Assembly: GCF_001613505.1 (NCBI RefSeq)
Contig: NZ_BDCM01000014.1
Location: 310,001-374,000, forward strand
DNA length: 64,000 bases
Source: Nocardia mikamii NBRC 108933
Lineage (GTDB): Bacteria > Actinomycetota > Actinomycetes > Mycobacteriales > Mycobacteriaceae
Direction: 5' to 3'
Made by a program: the position numbers and the translations under genes. Each line of letters begins with the position of its first letter. Within the stretch, counting starts at the first letter, position 1. Under the pieces are notes generated by a model, which saw only the letters and a list, made by a program, of their open reading frames with translations, ran no database searches and was not told the origin of the DNA. This document shows positions 17,068 to 25,589 of this stretch, piece after piece.

Positions 17068-18429
17068 TCAATACGGATTCGCCGCCGCTCGCACCCGTCC
17101 GGAGTCGATGGCGCGCAACAGTTCTCGATGGTCGGCGGCGGTCTGATCGGCATAGGTCAGGGCGAATTGCGTCATCGCCTTGTCGAAGGCCTCTCCCCCG
17201 CCGAGGTAGTCGGCGATGGCGATGCGGTCGCCCGAACGGGCGTGGGCGCGGGCGAGGGTGTGGCCGCAGATTCCGGCGTAGTCGCGCAGGGCGGCCTTCG
17301 ACAGCTGGGTGATGTCGGCGGCGCCCTTCATATCGCGCAGCTGCCGGAAGTAGTAGTTCCGGTCGTACGGGCCCGAGACCCAGCCCAGGAAGATGTCGCT
17401 GGAGGTCTGCAGCAGACGCTGGCCGTGGACGACGCGGTGGCCCTGGTGCTGGAAGCGGCTCGGCGCGAGATACGGCTCGAGCACCGACTTCTCGGCTTCC
17501 TTCATCTGCAGGAACAGTGGGCCGCCGGTGTCGCGGTCGACGGTCAGGATCACGTAGCAGCGGGTGCCGACGCTGCCCACGCCGACCACCTTGTGCGCGT
17601 AGTCGACGATGCGGTAGCGATCGGCCAGCACCCGCCGCTCCTCGGGCAGCGACCGCCGGTAGGCGAGGAACACCTCTTCGACGGTCTGCGCGTCGACGTA
17701 ATCGACCGGTGTCAGCAGCGGTGGCTGATGCTGGATGCGCAGCGCTCCTTCGGCGTCGGTGTAGGTGAGTTTGCGCAGCGCGCCGAGGCTGGTGCGTTTG
17801 CGGGCCGCCTCGAAGGTGCGGTCCACGCCCTCGCGAAACTTGGGGCGGCTCACCATATTCGCCACCGTGTCCTCGTCCACCTGCTCGTACCAGACGTCGA
17901 GGGAGTCCATGCCGGCCAGACGCCGCATACATTCCCGGTAGGCCGTGGCGGCGGTCCGGGCGGACGCGGTGGCCTCCTCGTCGGTGTAGCCCTTCTCCCT
18001 GGCCGCCACGGCCACACTCGCCACCAGCCGCTTGACGTCCCATTCGAACGGGCCGGACAGGGTTTCGTCGAAATCGTTGAGATCGAACACCAGCGACCGT
18101 TCCGCTGAGGCGAAGATGCCGAAATTCGACAGGTGCGCGTCCCCGCACAACTGAACGGTCAACCCGGTGTGCGGGATCGTGGCGAGGTCGGCCGCCATGA
18201 TCGCGGGAGCGCCGCGCAGGAACGGGAACTGCCCCGCCGCCATTCGGGCATAGCGAATCGGGACCAGGTCGGGCAGCCGGGTCTCGGCCTGCCGCTCCAG
18301 AATCGCGATGGGATCGCGATCGGCGGCGGGGCGGAATTCGCCGAGCGACGAGCGGGGGACGGCGGCGCGCACCGCACGCCCCGTGGAGAGGGGTTCGCCG
18401 GGAACGGGGTCGGCCACTGTTTTCGTCAT
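17068..18429 (-). CDS. DUF2252 (kinase-fold) protein
   Basis: 453 aa from ATG 18429. It carries the DUF2252 signature QLCGDAHLSNFGIFASAERSLVFDLNDFDETLSGPFEWDVKRLVAS (about residues 92-137 in pieces). This resembles the catalytic loop GDxHxxN and the metal-binding FDLNDFD of aminoglycoside-phosphotransferase-like kinases. The C-terminus has CGHTLARAHARSGD and a helical end. The family is distributed in actinobacteria and its substrate is unknown; kinase activity is only suggested by the fold. It lies downstream of the membrane protein at 18558 with a 128-bp gap, so it may have its own promoter. Confidence 0.88.
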   Translation of the reverse strand: MTKTVADPVPGEPLSTGRAVRAAVPRSSLGEFRPAADRDPIAILERQAETRLPDLVPIRYARMAAGQFPFLRGAPAIMAADLATIPHTGLTVQLCGDAHLSNFGIFASAERSLVFDLNDFDETLSGPFEWDVKRLVASVAVAAREKGYTDEEATASARTAATAYRECMRRLAGMDSLDVWYEQVDEDTVANMVSRPKFREGVDRTFEAARKRTSLGALRKLTYTDAEGALRIQHQPPLLTPVDYVDAQTVEEVFLAYRRSLPEERRVLADRYRIVDYAHKVVGVGSVGTRCYVILTVDRDTGGPLFLQMKEAEKSVLEPYLAPSRFQHQGHRVVHGQRLLQTSSDIFLGWVSGPYDRNYYFRQLRDMKGAADITQLSKAALRDYAGICGHTLARAHARSGDRIAIADYLGGGEAFDKAMTQFALTYADQTAADHRELLRAIDSGRVRAAANPY

Positions 18430-18557
18430 GCCCCAAGTTTTGCCCCGGCACACGTATGCGGCAACCATCTGGCGAACAACGTGATCCGCTTGCCGCCGAC
18501 ACGACAGTGCCGCCCTTCGCAGCGCAGGTCCTGCGAAGAGCGGCATACCGGTGTCGT

Positions 18558-19361
18558 TCATGCGTTGAGCGGGATCGCGATGACCACCTCCTGCTCGTTC
18601 TCCGGAAGGTAGTGCACCTGCACGATCCGTCCGACCTGCACGTTCGAGACGCTGGCCGGTGGGAGGAACTTCTCCGCGTGAGTGCTGAAGGTGCTGCCGT
18701 CGGGCCGGGTGATCGCGAGTCGGAGATCGATCTTCGCGTAGCCGTTGCGGATTTCACCGGGCACCGACAGCGACTGCACCACCGCCTGCGCGGCCACGCC
18801 ACGGCCGGCGATGTCGATCTTGGCCCGCGTGGTCACTCCCTTGCGAATCAACGATTCGTTCATCGCCTGCTGCGCCGACGCGCTGTCGCCGGACCGATCG
18901 ACCTCCACCTTGTCGGTCCGTCCGGGCACGTAGCGCACCGGAAGGACGACGCCGGGGCGCAGCAGGGCCAGTTCGGCGAGGGGCACGATCATCTTGGCGC
19001 TCGAATCGAAGACCTCGCCGTGGGCGCCCTCGACACTGAACTCGATGCGCAGCTGCGGCTGATCGTTGACGGTGAGCCCGGTTTCGCGAGCCGACTTGAC
19101 GGTCCCGAGACCGAGCAGGCCGTTGCGGAACTCCGCGCTGTTGCGGCCGGTGAGCGCCGACAGCACGCCCTCACCGGTGAACGCGAACACCATCACCACC
19201 GTGGTGAGCGCGATGATCGGCAGTGCGAGAAAACCGTTGAGCCAGGCCACGAAACCGGGCTCCCATGGGCTGTCCGCCCGATAGGTGAAGCCGTGCCAGA
19301 GGTAGGCGCCGACCGCGAGGGCGGCGAAGGCGACGGCCCCGGTACGTACTGTGGTGCGCAT
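18558..19361 (-). CDS. Membrane protein with two N-terminal TM helices, unknown function
   Basis: 267 aa. Two transmembrane helices lie at residues 8-25 and 45-68 (FLALPIIALTTVVMVFAFTG). The remaining ~190 residues are beta-rich and extracytoplasmic or cytoplasmic, with repeated domain-like halves: VPLAELALLRPGVVLPVRYVPGRTDKVEVDR and QVGRIVQVHYLPENEQEVVI. This resembles the DUF3592-like pattern in which a small beta domain follows a TM region. No enzymatic motif was seen. It begins 17 bp after the LpqH-like lipoprotein stop on the same strand, so the two form an operon on the minus strand (lipoprotein first). Confidence 0.8.
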   Translation of the reverse strand: MRTTVRTGAVAFAALAVGAYLWHGFTYRADSPWEPGFVAWLNGFLALPIIALTTVVMVFAFTGEGVLSALTGRNSAEFRNGLLGLGTVKSARETGLTVNDQPQLRIEFSVEGAHGEVFDSSAKMIVPLAELALLRPGVVLPVRYVPGRTDKVEVDRSGDSASAQQAMNESLIRKGVTTRAKIDIAGRGVAAQAVVQSLSVPGEIRNGYAKIDLRLAITRPDGSTFSTHAEKFLPPASVSNVQVGRIVQVHYLPENEQEVVIAIPLNA

Positions 19362-19377
19362 GACGGTTGCTCCCGGC

Positions 19378-19914
19378 TCAGCCGTTGACGATGGTGGGGC
19401 AGGCGAAGGTGATCTCGAACTTCGCGGTGGCGGGGCCGGCCATCGGGTTGGTCATATCCGGGGCGGCGACACCCTCCCCGGTGACCTTGTAGGTCTTGCC
19501 GTCCTTGGTCACGGTGGCCGAGCCGCCGGGCTGGCCGTTGCCGAAGCCGACGGCATACGGCATACCGGAGGCGCCGCCCTTGCTACCGCCGATGGCGACC
19601 GCCTGCACGGTGCCCCCCTGTGCGGTGAGGGTGGCGCTGACGCTCAGCTGTCCGTAGGTGGGGTTGGCGGTATCGGTCAAGGCCAGCGCGAGGGTGCCGC
19701 CGCGCTGGGCGCAGGTGGTGTCGAAGTTCGCGCTCAGCGCCTTGCCGTCCACGAGGGCCGCCGACTTACCGCCCGACGGGGCCTGGGTCGCCGGTGCCTC
19801 GGTGGTCGATGCCGGGGCGGCGGTGCCGGAGTCGTCGCCGCAGGCGCCGAGGGCCAGGGTCAGGCCGGCGGCGGCGAGGGTGGCGGCGGCGATCCGGATC
19901 TGCTTGGTGCGCAT
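19378..19914 (-). CDS. LpqH-family (19-kDa antigen type) lipoprotein
   Basis: 178 aa from ATG 19914 with GAAGGAA about nine bases upstream. A signal peptide ends in the lipobox LALGAC (Cys at about residue 25), and a Ser/Thr/Ala/Pro-rich linker follows, typical of surface-exposed mycolate-group lipoproteins. The beta-rich body has two Cys (DTTCAQRGG and EITFACPTIVNG, the likely disulfide), and GSATVTKDGKTYKVTGEGVA matches the LpqH signature as I remember it. It is anchored in the outer leaflet of the cytoplasmic membrane or the cell envelope. It is upstream of the membrane protein at 18558, with which it is probably cotranscribed. The 26-bp minisatellite lies upstream. Confidence 0.85.
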   Translation of the reverse strand: MRTKQIRIAAATLAAAGLTLALGACGDDSGTAAPASTTEAPATQAPSGGKSAALVDGKALSANFDTTCAQRGGTLALALTDTANPTYGQLSVSATLTAQGGTVQAVAIGGSKGGASGMPYAVGFGNGQPGGSATVTKDGKTYKVTGEGVAAPDMTNPMAGPATAKFEITFACPTIVNG

Positions 19915-20030
19915 GGTGTTCGTTCCTTCGTTCTCGGTGAGTCCGGCCCTGTGATCGGGCCGTTGTTCACAAGGTAGGAACGGTTCATCGCCTACCGATC
20001 CCAGGTTTTCGGGCGCCGGCGCGGCGGCAT

Positions 20031-20180
20031 TCGGGCGCAGGCCGCGGTGGTGGCGTTCGGGCCCAGGCCGCGGTGGTGGCATCGAGCCCCGGCCACGGTG
20101 GTGGTATTCGAGCCCCGGCCATGGTGGTGGTATTCGAGCCCCGGCCACGGTGGCGGTATTCGAGCCCGGCCACGGGGGCG
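20031..20180. repeat. 26-bp minisatellite (about six units)
   Basis: Units start near 20031, 20057, 20083, 20109, 20135 and 20161. Consensus core CGAGCCCCGGCCACGGTGG, with the first two units diverged (TCGGG in place of CGAGC). It sits in the 287-bp spacer between the divergent lipoprotein and the CHAT operon, ending about 20 bp before the ATG of the operon's first gene, so copy number could alter promoter spacing. Confidence 0.8.
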
Positions 20181-20201
20181 GCAGTCGGTTAATCTGACCG
20201 A

Positions 20202-21623
20202 ATGCGACGACCGCGCGCCATGGTGCTCGACGAGGTGTGGCGCGGTATCGAGGGCGTCGAGGCGCTCAGCGGCGCCCAAGGCGGACCGTTGCGCCGCACC
20301 GTGAAACTGATCCTCGACCCCCTGGTGATCCGGCCTGTCCAGCATCCCGCCTGCGCGGGGCCGATACTCACCGCGGACGGCGCCACGCTGCTCGCGGCCC
20401 GCGTCCATGCCGCCGCCGACGTCCTGCGGGCGACCGCGGCGTGGTTCACCCTCCTCAAACAGGTCCGACGGGCACTGCGCATCACCGACGGCAATCCGCA
20501 GGACCTGTATTTCCAGCGCTGTTTCGAACTCGCGACGGTGTCCGGAGCACCGGACCCGGTACGCGACCGGCCCACCGCCACAGCCACATTGCACGACATC
20601 CATCACCTCGCGGCCGGGCGCACCACGCAGGCGTTGAAGGACCATCTCACCGATCGCTCCACGGCCGGCGAACTCGCGGCGCTGATCGATACCGCGTGGC
20701 GCCGGCGACCGCAACGCGCGCCCGCGATCGCCGGCCACACCACCGCCCTCGCCGCACTACTCGATTCATGCGCCACCGGCCGAGCCGGTGACGCCGCCCG
20801 GGAACTGCGCACCCTGATCACGGAGCGCGCCGGAACTCATTCGGGAATTATGCTGTGGCACAACACTTCCGCGGATTCAGCACAGGAGCTGGGCCTGACT
20901 GTGCACCCCCTGCCGGTCGCTCCCGCACTCGGCGCCGGGGCATCGACCGCGACGCTGGCACTGCCGTTCGACCGCACCATCTACGAACGCGTCTTCACGG
21001 TGTTGCAGGCGTCCACCGAGCGCTCGGACCTGCCCACGATCCCCGAATTGGTGACCGAGGAGATCGCCCGCAGTTGCGCGCCGTGGGCGCTGCTCGACGA
21101 ATCGATGCGGGTGACAGCGGCAGCGGGAGCGGAACTGGCACGGGGTCTCGCACCGGTCGCCGGATCCGGTCGGTCGCCCGCGAGCGAACCGGTGACCTCG
21201 AGCCACGGCGACTGCGTCCGTGAGATGAAAAGTTCCGCACACCAAGGTAGTTCCGTTCCGCACCGCAGCACCGCCGCGCATCGGGCGATCAACGGGAGGT
21301 GGCGGCGCGAGGCCTATGTACTGCAGGCACGCCGGCTCGCCGTGCACGACACCGGGGAGCCGTCCGATCCACTCGCCATGATCGCGGCCGAGCTTCGCCG
21401 ACCCTGGCGTTCGTATCTGCGGCGGCTGTGGGTTCGCCTGCACGGGCGCGATGTTCGCGGCGCGTCCATATCGCCGACCGCGCCGGAGACAGCCGAGCTG
21501 TGGGATCTGCTCGACGGGGTCGCCCGCTCGGTCATCCTCGATCACCGAGCCCGGGTGCGGAAGGCACTGACCGCCAATTCCTTTGCGACAATGGCCGATT
21601 CGCTGGAATCGAGGGCCGGGTGA
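20202..21623 (+). CDS. First gene of TPR-CHAT operon, unknown function
   Basis: 473 aa from ATG 20202. No ribosome site precedes it; TCGGTtaatctgACCGA, a small palindrome, runs up to the ATG, so the message may be leaderless. The product is helical, Ala/Arg/Leu-rich, without membrane segments, zinc motifs or known catalytic residues. A central part (about residues 70-110) is rich in aromatic and charged residues (LRITDGNPQDLYFQRCFELA). No family was recognised. Its stop and the next gene's ATG overlap (TGATG at 21621-21625), making translation coupling likely. A regulatory or sensing role with the TPR and CHAT proteins is inferred from the operon. Confidence 0.75.
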   Translation: MRRPRAMVLDEVWRGIEGVEALSGAQGGPLRRTVKLILDPLVIRPVQHPACAGPILTADGATLLAARVHAAADVLRATAAWFTLLKQVRRALRITDGNPQDLYFQRCFELATVSGAPDPVRDRPTATATLHDIHHLAAGRTTQALKDHLTDRSTAGELAALIDTAWRRRPQRAPAIAGHTTALAALLDSCATGRAGDAARELRTLITERAGTHSGIMLWHNTSADSAQELGLTVHPLPVAPALGAGASTATLALPFDRTIYERVFTVLQASTERSDLPTIPELVTEEIARSCAPWALLDESMRVTAAAGAELARGLAPVAGSGRSPASEPVTSSHGDCVREMKSSAHQGSSVPHRSTAAHRAINGRWRREAYVLQARRLAVHDTGEPSDPLAMIAAELRRPWRSYLRRLWVRLHGRDVRGASISPTAPETAELWDLLDGVARSVILDHRARVRKALTANSFATMADSLESRAG

Positions 21624-22639
21624 TGCCCGAGACCGTATTCCTGCACCGTGACGACGAGACCGTGATCGTCGCACCGGCCGGTGCTCCCACCGTTCACGAC
21701 GCGATGCCCGGACTCGATACGCTGGTTCTCGAGGTGATCGGCGGTCACCTGTCGTGGGGTTTGCTGTCCGAGCGGACAGCTCCGGCGGCGGTGCTGCACG
21801 ATCCGGACACCGCACAGCAGTGGCTGTGGGCCGTGTACGGCGAACCTGTCGCGCTCGCTGTCACCGACGGGCGGTCGGGAGAGCTGTTCGCGACGCCCGC
21901 GCGTCCCGAATTGACCGACGCGGCACGGCAACTCGGCTATGCGCACTGGGCCGCGCACTGGTGGCCCGCCTCCACCATCGACGGCATTCCCGCGCTCGAT
22001 CCGGAGGTGCTCGGCAGCGATATCGCGTCGCTCACCGAAGTCTGCGAATCGATCGTCGACGGGGCCGATGCACAACCGTCGCCGGTGGGTCCCCCGTTCG
22101 ATGTGGCGGAGGCGCGCCGGCGGGACTATGCCTTGGCGGCCGGTCCCGCCGACGCCGGGCGCACCGGATTGGTGCTGGCCACGGGCACGTCGGGCTGGGA
22201 CTGGCGCCGGTGTCCTCCGGGCGTGGTGGATGCCTCGGAGTTCGCCGTTTCGTGGCGGCTCACCCGAGAGTCCGGGAGCACGTCGGTCGAGGTGCGCGCG
22301 GCGGCGGCTCCGCATCTCGATGCCGGTCTGCCGGTGTATCTGTGGCCGCACGCTCGTGTCGTGACCGACTCCGTACCAACGCATCTCGCGCTGCAGCCCG
22401 GCGGCGATACCTGGGTCGGTGCGGCGCTGATCGACGCCGACAATGTTGTGCGCGTGGATATCTACGTGCCCGGGGTGGGGCCGGTTCTGGACGAGACATC
22501 GGCATCGGAGAACACTTACGGGCCGAGGCAACGGCAGCGGATCAGGGAATTCGTGATCGACCGATTGCGGTCGCCCCAGCCGGCCATGCCGCTGCTCGAG
22601 GCCGAGAGCGCGGCTGCCGCATCGGATACGGACTTCTGA
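21623..22639 (+). CDS. Second gene of TPR-CHAT operon, unknown function
   Basis: 338 aa from ATG 21623, overlapping the preceding stop. The start is acidic with beta-strand character (VFLHRDDETVIVAPAGAPTVHDAM). Scattered Trp-rich pieces follow (QWLWAVYGE, AHWAAHWWPAS, TSGWDWRRCPPG), and the second half is beta-rich (SVEVRAAAAPHLDAGLPVYLWPHARVV, about residues 225-255). No signal peptide, membrane helix or recognised catalytic motif was seen. The family was not recognised. The overlap on both sides (TGATG at 22637-22641) indicates that it is made together with the TPR and CHAT proteins, perhaps as a fixed-ratio complex, by inference. Confidence 0.75.
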   Translation: MPETVFLHRDDETVIVAPAGAPTVHDAMPGLDTLVLEVIGGHLSWGLLSERTAPAAVLHDPDTAQQWLWAVYGEPVALAVTDGRSGELFATPARPELTDAARQLGYAHWAAHWWPASTIDGIPALDPEVLGSDIASLTEVCESIVDGADAQPSPVGPPFDVAEARRRDYALAAGPADAGRTGLVLATGTSGWDWRRCPPGVVDASEFAVSWRLTRESGSTSVEVRAAAAPHLDAGLPVYLWPHARVVTDSVPTHLALQPGGDTWVGAALIDADNVVRVDIYVPGVGPVLDETSASENTYGPRQRQRIREFVIDRLRSPQPAMPLLEAESAAAASDTDF

Positions 22640-24159
22640 TGGCCGACGCCGTTCCTCCCGGCCTCGAACTGCTCCACGAGGGCGCCGCGGCCCACGCTCG
22701 CGGCGACGTCACCGAGGCACTGCGGATATTCGAGCATGCCGCGCACACCACCACCGGAGGCGTGCGGGTCAGCGCCCTGATCAATGCGGCGAGTATGCGC
22801 GACGAACTCGGCGATCACACCGGCGCGATCACCGGATTCCGCGCCGCGCTCACCGAAATACCCGACGACGCAACCGCAAAGCGCGCATCCACACTCGTCA
22901 ACTATTCGCAGGCACTACAACACGTGGGCGATCTCGACGCCGCGCAGACGGCGCTGGAGCAGGCGCGTGATCTTCTCGCCGGCCACAGCGAGTTGTCGAC
23001 ATTGCGGGTGTCGTGCCTGATCTCGCTGACCGCCGTCGCAATGCATCGCAGCCAGTGGGCGCGGGCCATCGAGCTGGCCACCGAATCATTGGAGTTCACC
23101 ACGCGATTCGCGCCGCCGTTGCGCGGCCACCCGCTCGCCAATCTCGCTGCCGCCCACTTCGAGTCCGGGCGTGGTGAGCTCGGACTCGACTTCGGCCATC
23201 AGGCCCTGACCGCATTCGAGGCAGCGGGCGACGGGAACGGCGCGGCCGAATCCCAGCAGACGCTCGCGATGATGTACGCCCGGTTGGGCCGTCCCGACGA
23301 GGCCGAGCCGTATCTGCGTGCCAGCCAGCAGTATTTCGCCCAGGCCGGTCTCGGCTACCGCGCCGGGCTCGGGCTACAGCTGACGGCATATCTCGGCGAA
23401 CGACACGGCGACCTCGACCACGTCGAACAGCTGTATCGCCGCGCGCTGACGTCTTTCGAGGAATCCGGTGCGGCGCTCGAATCGGCCGGAGTTCGAATCC
23501 GTTTGGCGACACTGGATTTCGTACACGGCCGCGTCGGGGACGGGCAAGCACAGCTGGCGGCCGCCTACGAGATCTATGCGGCGCGCGGTCTCGGCCTGCA
23601 GTGCGCGCGGGTCGACTATTGGCATGCCGCGCTGTGGGAGTCGGTCATCGCCGACATGGTCGCGCCGCCGCCCGCGGAGGTACTCGCCCTGGCTCGGGAT
23701 CTGGCCGTCACCTCCGCCCTGGCCATCGATGCGGTGCGCTACAGCTTCACCAACGGGACCCAGCGTGAACAGTGGAACCGCGAGATCGCCACACCCGCCG
23801 TGCGGCTGGCGTTCCGCTTCGCCCACGTGTGCGGTAACGTCGGCCTGATCGCCGATCTTGTCGAGACTGTGTGTGCTGGAACAGCTTTCGACACCGATGC
23901 GGCAATCGGAAGTGAACCGCCGCGGCTTCCGTTCGACCCGGTACCGACACCCGACGCCGCTCTCGACATTCCCGACGCCGGTTCCCTGCAACTCGGGTCG
24001 GCGCTGGCCCAGGTCGCCGCGGCGGCCGGACTGCCCGTCGCCCCGCCGCCGCGGCTGTCGGTGTCCCCGGACGGCCACATCGCCTTGGATGCGTACATCA
24101 CCGCCGCCGAACAACGCTACGGCCGGACCGTCCGGGAGGATCGGGTGCTGGCGGTATGA
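22639..24159 (+). CDS. TPR-repeat protein of the CHAT operon
   Basis: 506 aa from ATG 22639. Residues 10-320 are TPR-like helical pairs (LLHEGAAAHARGDVTEALRIFEHAA, ARAIELATESLEFT, LGRPDEAEPYLRASQQYFAQAG, HVEQLYRRALTSFEESG), about seven to eight units. The C-terminal 150 residues are unassigned but end in a helical segment. TPR arrays bind peptides or partner proteins, and in known CHAT systems such as the TPR-CHAT protein of Craspase the repeats restrain the protease until a trigger arrives. Here the two halves are separate genes overlapping by four bases (ATGA at 24156). Likely role: regulatory partner or inhibitor of the CHAT protease, by inference. Confidence 0.85.
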   Translation: MADAVPPGLELLHEGAAAHARGDVTEALRIFEHAAHTTTGGVRVSALINAASMRDELGDHTGAITGFRAALTEIPDDATAKRASTLVNYSQALQHVGDLDAAQTALEQARDLLAGHSELSTLRVSCLISLTAVAMHRSQWARAIELATESLEFTTRFAPPLRGHPLANLAAAHFESGRGELGLDFGHQALTAFEAAGDGNGAAESQQTLAMMYARLGRPDEAEPYLRASQQYFAQAGLGYRAGLGLQLTAYLGERHGDLDHVEQLYRRALTSFEESGAALESAGVRIRLATLDFVHGRVGDGQAQLAAAYEIYAARGLGLQCARVDYWHAALWESVIADMVAPPPAEVLALARDLAVTSALAIDAVRYSFTNGTQREQWNREIATPAVRLAFRFAHVCGNVGLIADLVETVCAGTAFDTDAAIGSEPPRLPFDPVPTPDAALDIPDAGSLQLGSALAQVAAAAGLPVAPPPRLSVSPDGHIALDAYITAAEQRYGRTVREDRVLAV

Positions 24160-25433
24160 GCGAGACGGCACCCGGCGCACAACCGACGGTGATCGTGCGC
24201 ATGGCCGACGCGGGCGACCTGTACATGTCGTGGCGCTGGGTCGGGGATACCGCGAGCCCCGGCGTGGCCGCGCTGCCCGGCGCCGACATCGACGCCGTGG
24301 TGCGGCGGCTCGCGGCGGCACTGCCCGACCCCACCCGTCCGGGCGGTCTCGAAACAGCGCTCACCACAGGGGATTTCGCCGCGCGCGAATCGGAATACGC
24401 ACTGGCGCAGGCACTCAGCCGCGCACTGCTCCCCCAGGCCCTAGCGGTCCAACTGCACGACCTGCTCGTACGCGGTGTCCGTCCGCATATCCGGTTACAG
24501 CCGTCGCCGCGAGTCGCGCAGGTGCCGTGGGAGATCATCGCCCCCGATCCGGACCTGCGGCTGATCGATATCGCGGATCTCAGTCTGCTCGCACCGGCGA
24601 GCATCGTCCACGCGCCCGGCCGCACCGCGCGCAGGTGGGCCGACGACCGCGAGCTGCCGGTGGTCGCGGTGCTCGATCCGCGCGTGCCCGGATTCCGGGC
24701 CGATTCGGAACTCGGATCGGTGCTCGGGCGGATGAGCTCCAGCTCGCCACTTACCGAGAGAGTATCCGAATACATTGCGCAGCAGCGGCTTCGACCGCTC
24801 GTAGACGATCCGCTACACGCATTCCGGCGCACCGATCTAGATAGGTCCCGCCTGGGCACGCTGCTACGGGACGGGGCCGCCCGGCTGGTCTACGTCGGCC
24901 ACGTCACCGCCGAACGCCCGGAATCCGGTCTGAGCGAGAACGCCGAACTGCACCTCGCCTGCACCGCCGACACCACCGGTTTCGCCCGGCCGCTACGCAC
25001 CCATCGCCCGCTGTCGGCCAAGGATCTACTGCTGGGCACCCACACCTTGGAGCCCGAACCCGTTGCCGGACCGCAACTCTGGCCGATCCCGAGCCGAGTC
25101 GCGCTCATCGCCTGCGAAAGCGGAGGCGATCTGCGCTTCACCGAAGCGCTGGGGTTGGTGGCGGCGATGATCCACGGCGGCGCCGAACTGGTCACCGCCA
25201 CCCGCTGGCCACTACCCACCGATCTGGCATTCCAGCGATTCGCCGGCGCCACCGACGCGGCGCCGCTGCAAGAGGTAATCTGCGCGGTCGACGAAGGGCA
25301 CGAAATGACCGATCCCGTTGCCGCCCTGGCGAAGTGGCAAAGGGGGCGGCTTGCCGTCTGGCGGGAGACGGGTGCTGTGGCGGATTCACCGGTCTTGTGG
25401 GCGGCCTTGGCCACCATCGACGCCGGGAGCTGA
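24156..25433 (+). CDS. CHAT-domain (caspase-like) protease
   Basis: 425 aa. The CHAT domain spans about residues 100-350: PWEII (124-128), catalytic His249 in LVYVGHVTAE, and catalytic Cys320 in VALIACESGGD. AMIHGGAELVTATRWPLP (338-355) matches the closing strand-helix of the clan. CHAT proteases are cysteine peptidases of clan CD. In bacteria many act as triggered effectors, as Craspase cleaves its substrate after target-RNA recognition. The first 95 residues may be an adaptor. The gene is the last of the operon and starts four bases before the TPR gene ends. It is followed by a perfect stem terminator shared with ilvC. Confidence 0.88.
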   Translation: MSETAPGAQPTVIVRMADAGDLYMSWRWVGDTASPGVAALPGADIDAVVRRLAAALPDPTRPGGLETALTTGDFAARESEYALAQALSRALLPQALAVQLHDLLVRGVRPHIRLQPSPRVAQVPWEIIAPDPDLRLIDIADLSLLAPASIVHAPGRTARRWADDRELPVVAVLDPRVPGFRADSELGSVLGRMSSSSPLTERVSEYIAQQRLRPLVDDPLHAFRRTDLDRSRLGTLLRDGAARLVYVGHVTAERPESGLSENAELHLACTADTTGFARPLRTHRPLSAKDLLLGTHTLEPEPVAGPQLWPIPSRVALIACESGGDLRFTEALGLVAAMIHGGAELVTATRWPLPTDLAFQRFAGATDAAPLQEVICAVDEGHEMTDPVAALAKWQRGRLAVWRETGAVADSPVLWAALATIDAGS

Positions 25434-25540
25434 GCGGGCAGTACGACGAACCGCGCCGGAACTGGCGATGCGGCGCCGCCGTAGAACGTCACCCACGCAC
25501 CGGCCGATTGCACCGCGGGCAGAGCACCGCACAGACGCAA

Positions 25541-25572
25541 CGACCCGCCGGACAAGAGTGCCCGGCGGGTCG
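25541..25572. terminator. Bidirectional terminator between the CHAT operon and ilvC
   Basis: An 11-bp perfect stem, CGACCCGCCGG (25541-25551) with CCGGCGGGTCG (25562-25572), and a 10-nt loop. It sits 108 bp past the CHAT stop and 18 bp past the ilvC stop. Confidence 0.8.
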
Positions 25573-25589
25573 TTCCGCAGCGTGAAACC

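Noticed and set aside
20031..20180. Possible CRISPR array
   Set aside because: The units are directly adjacent without unique spacers, so it is a minisatellite, and no cas genes are near.
23487..23520. GGTTCGAATCC-like tRNA signature
   Set aside because: It lies in the TPR gene in an ordinary codon context; no acceptor stem or anticodon arm can be drawn.
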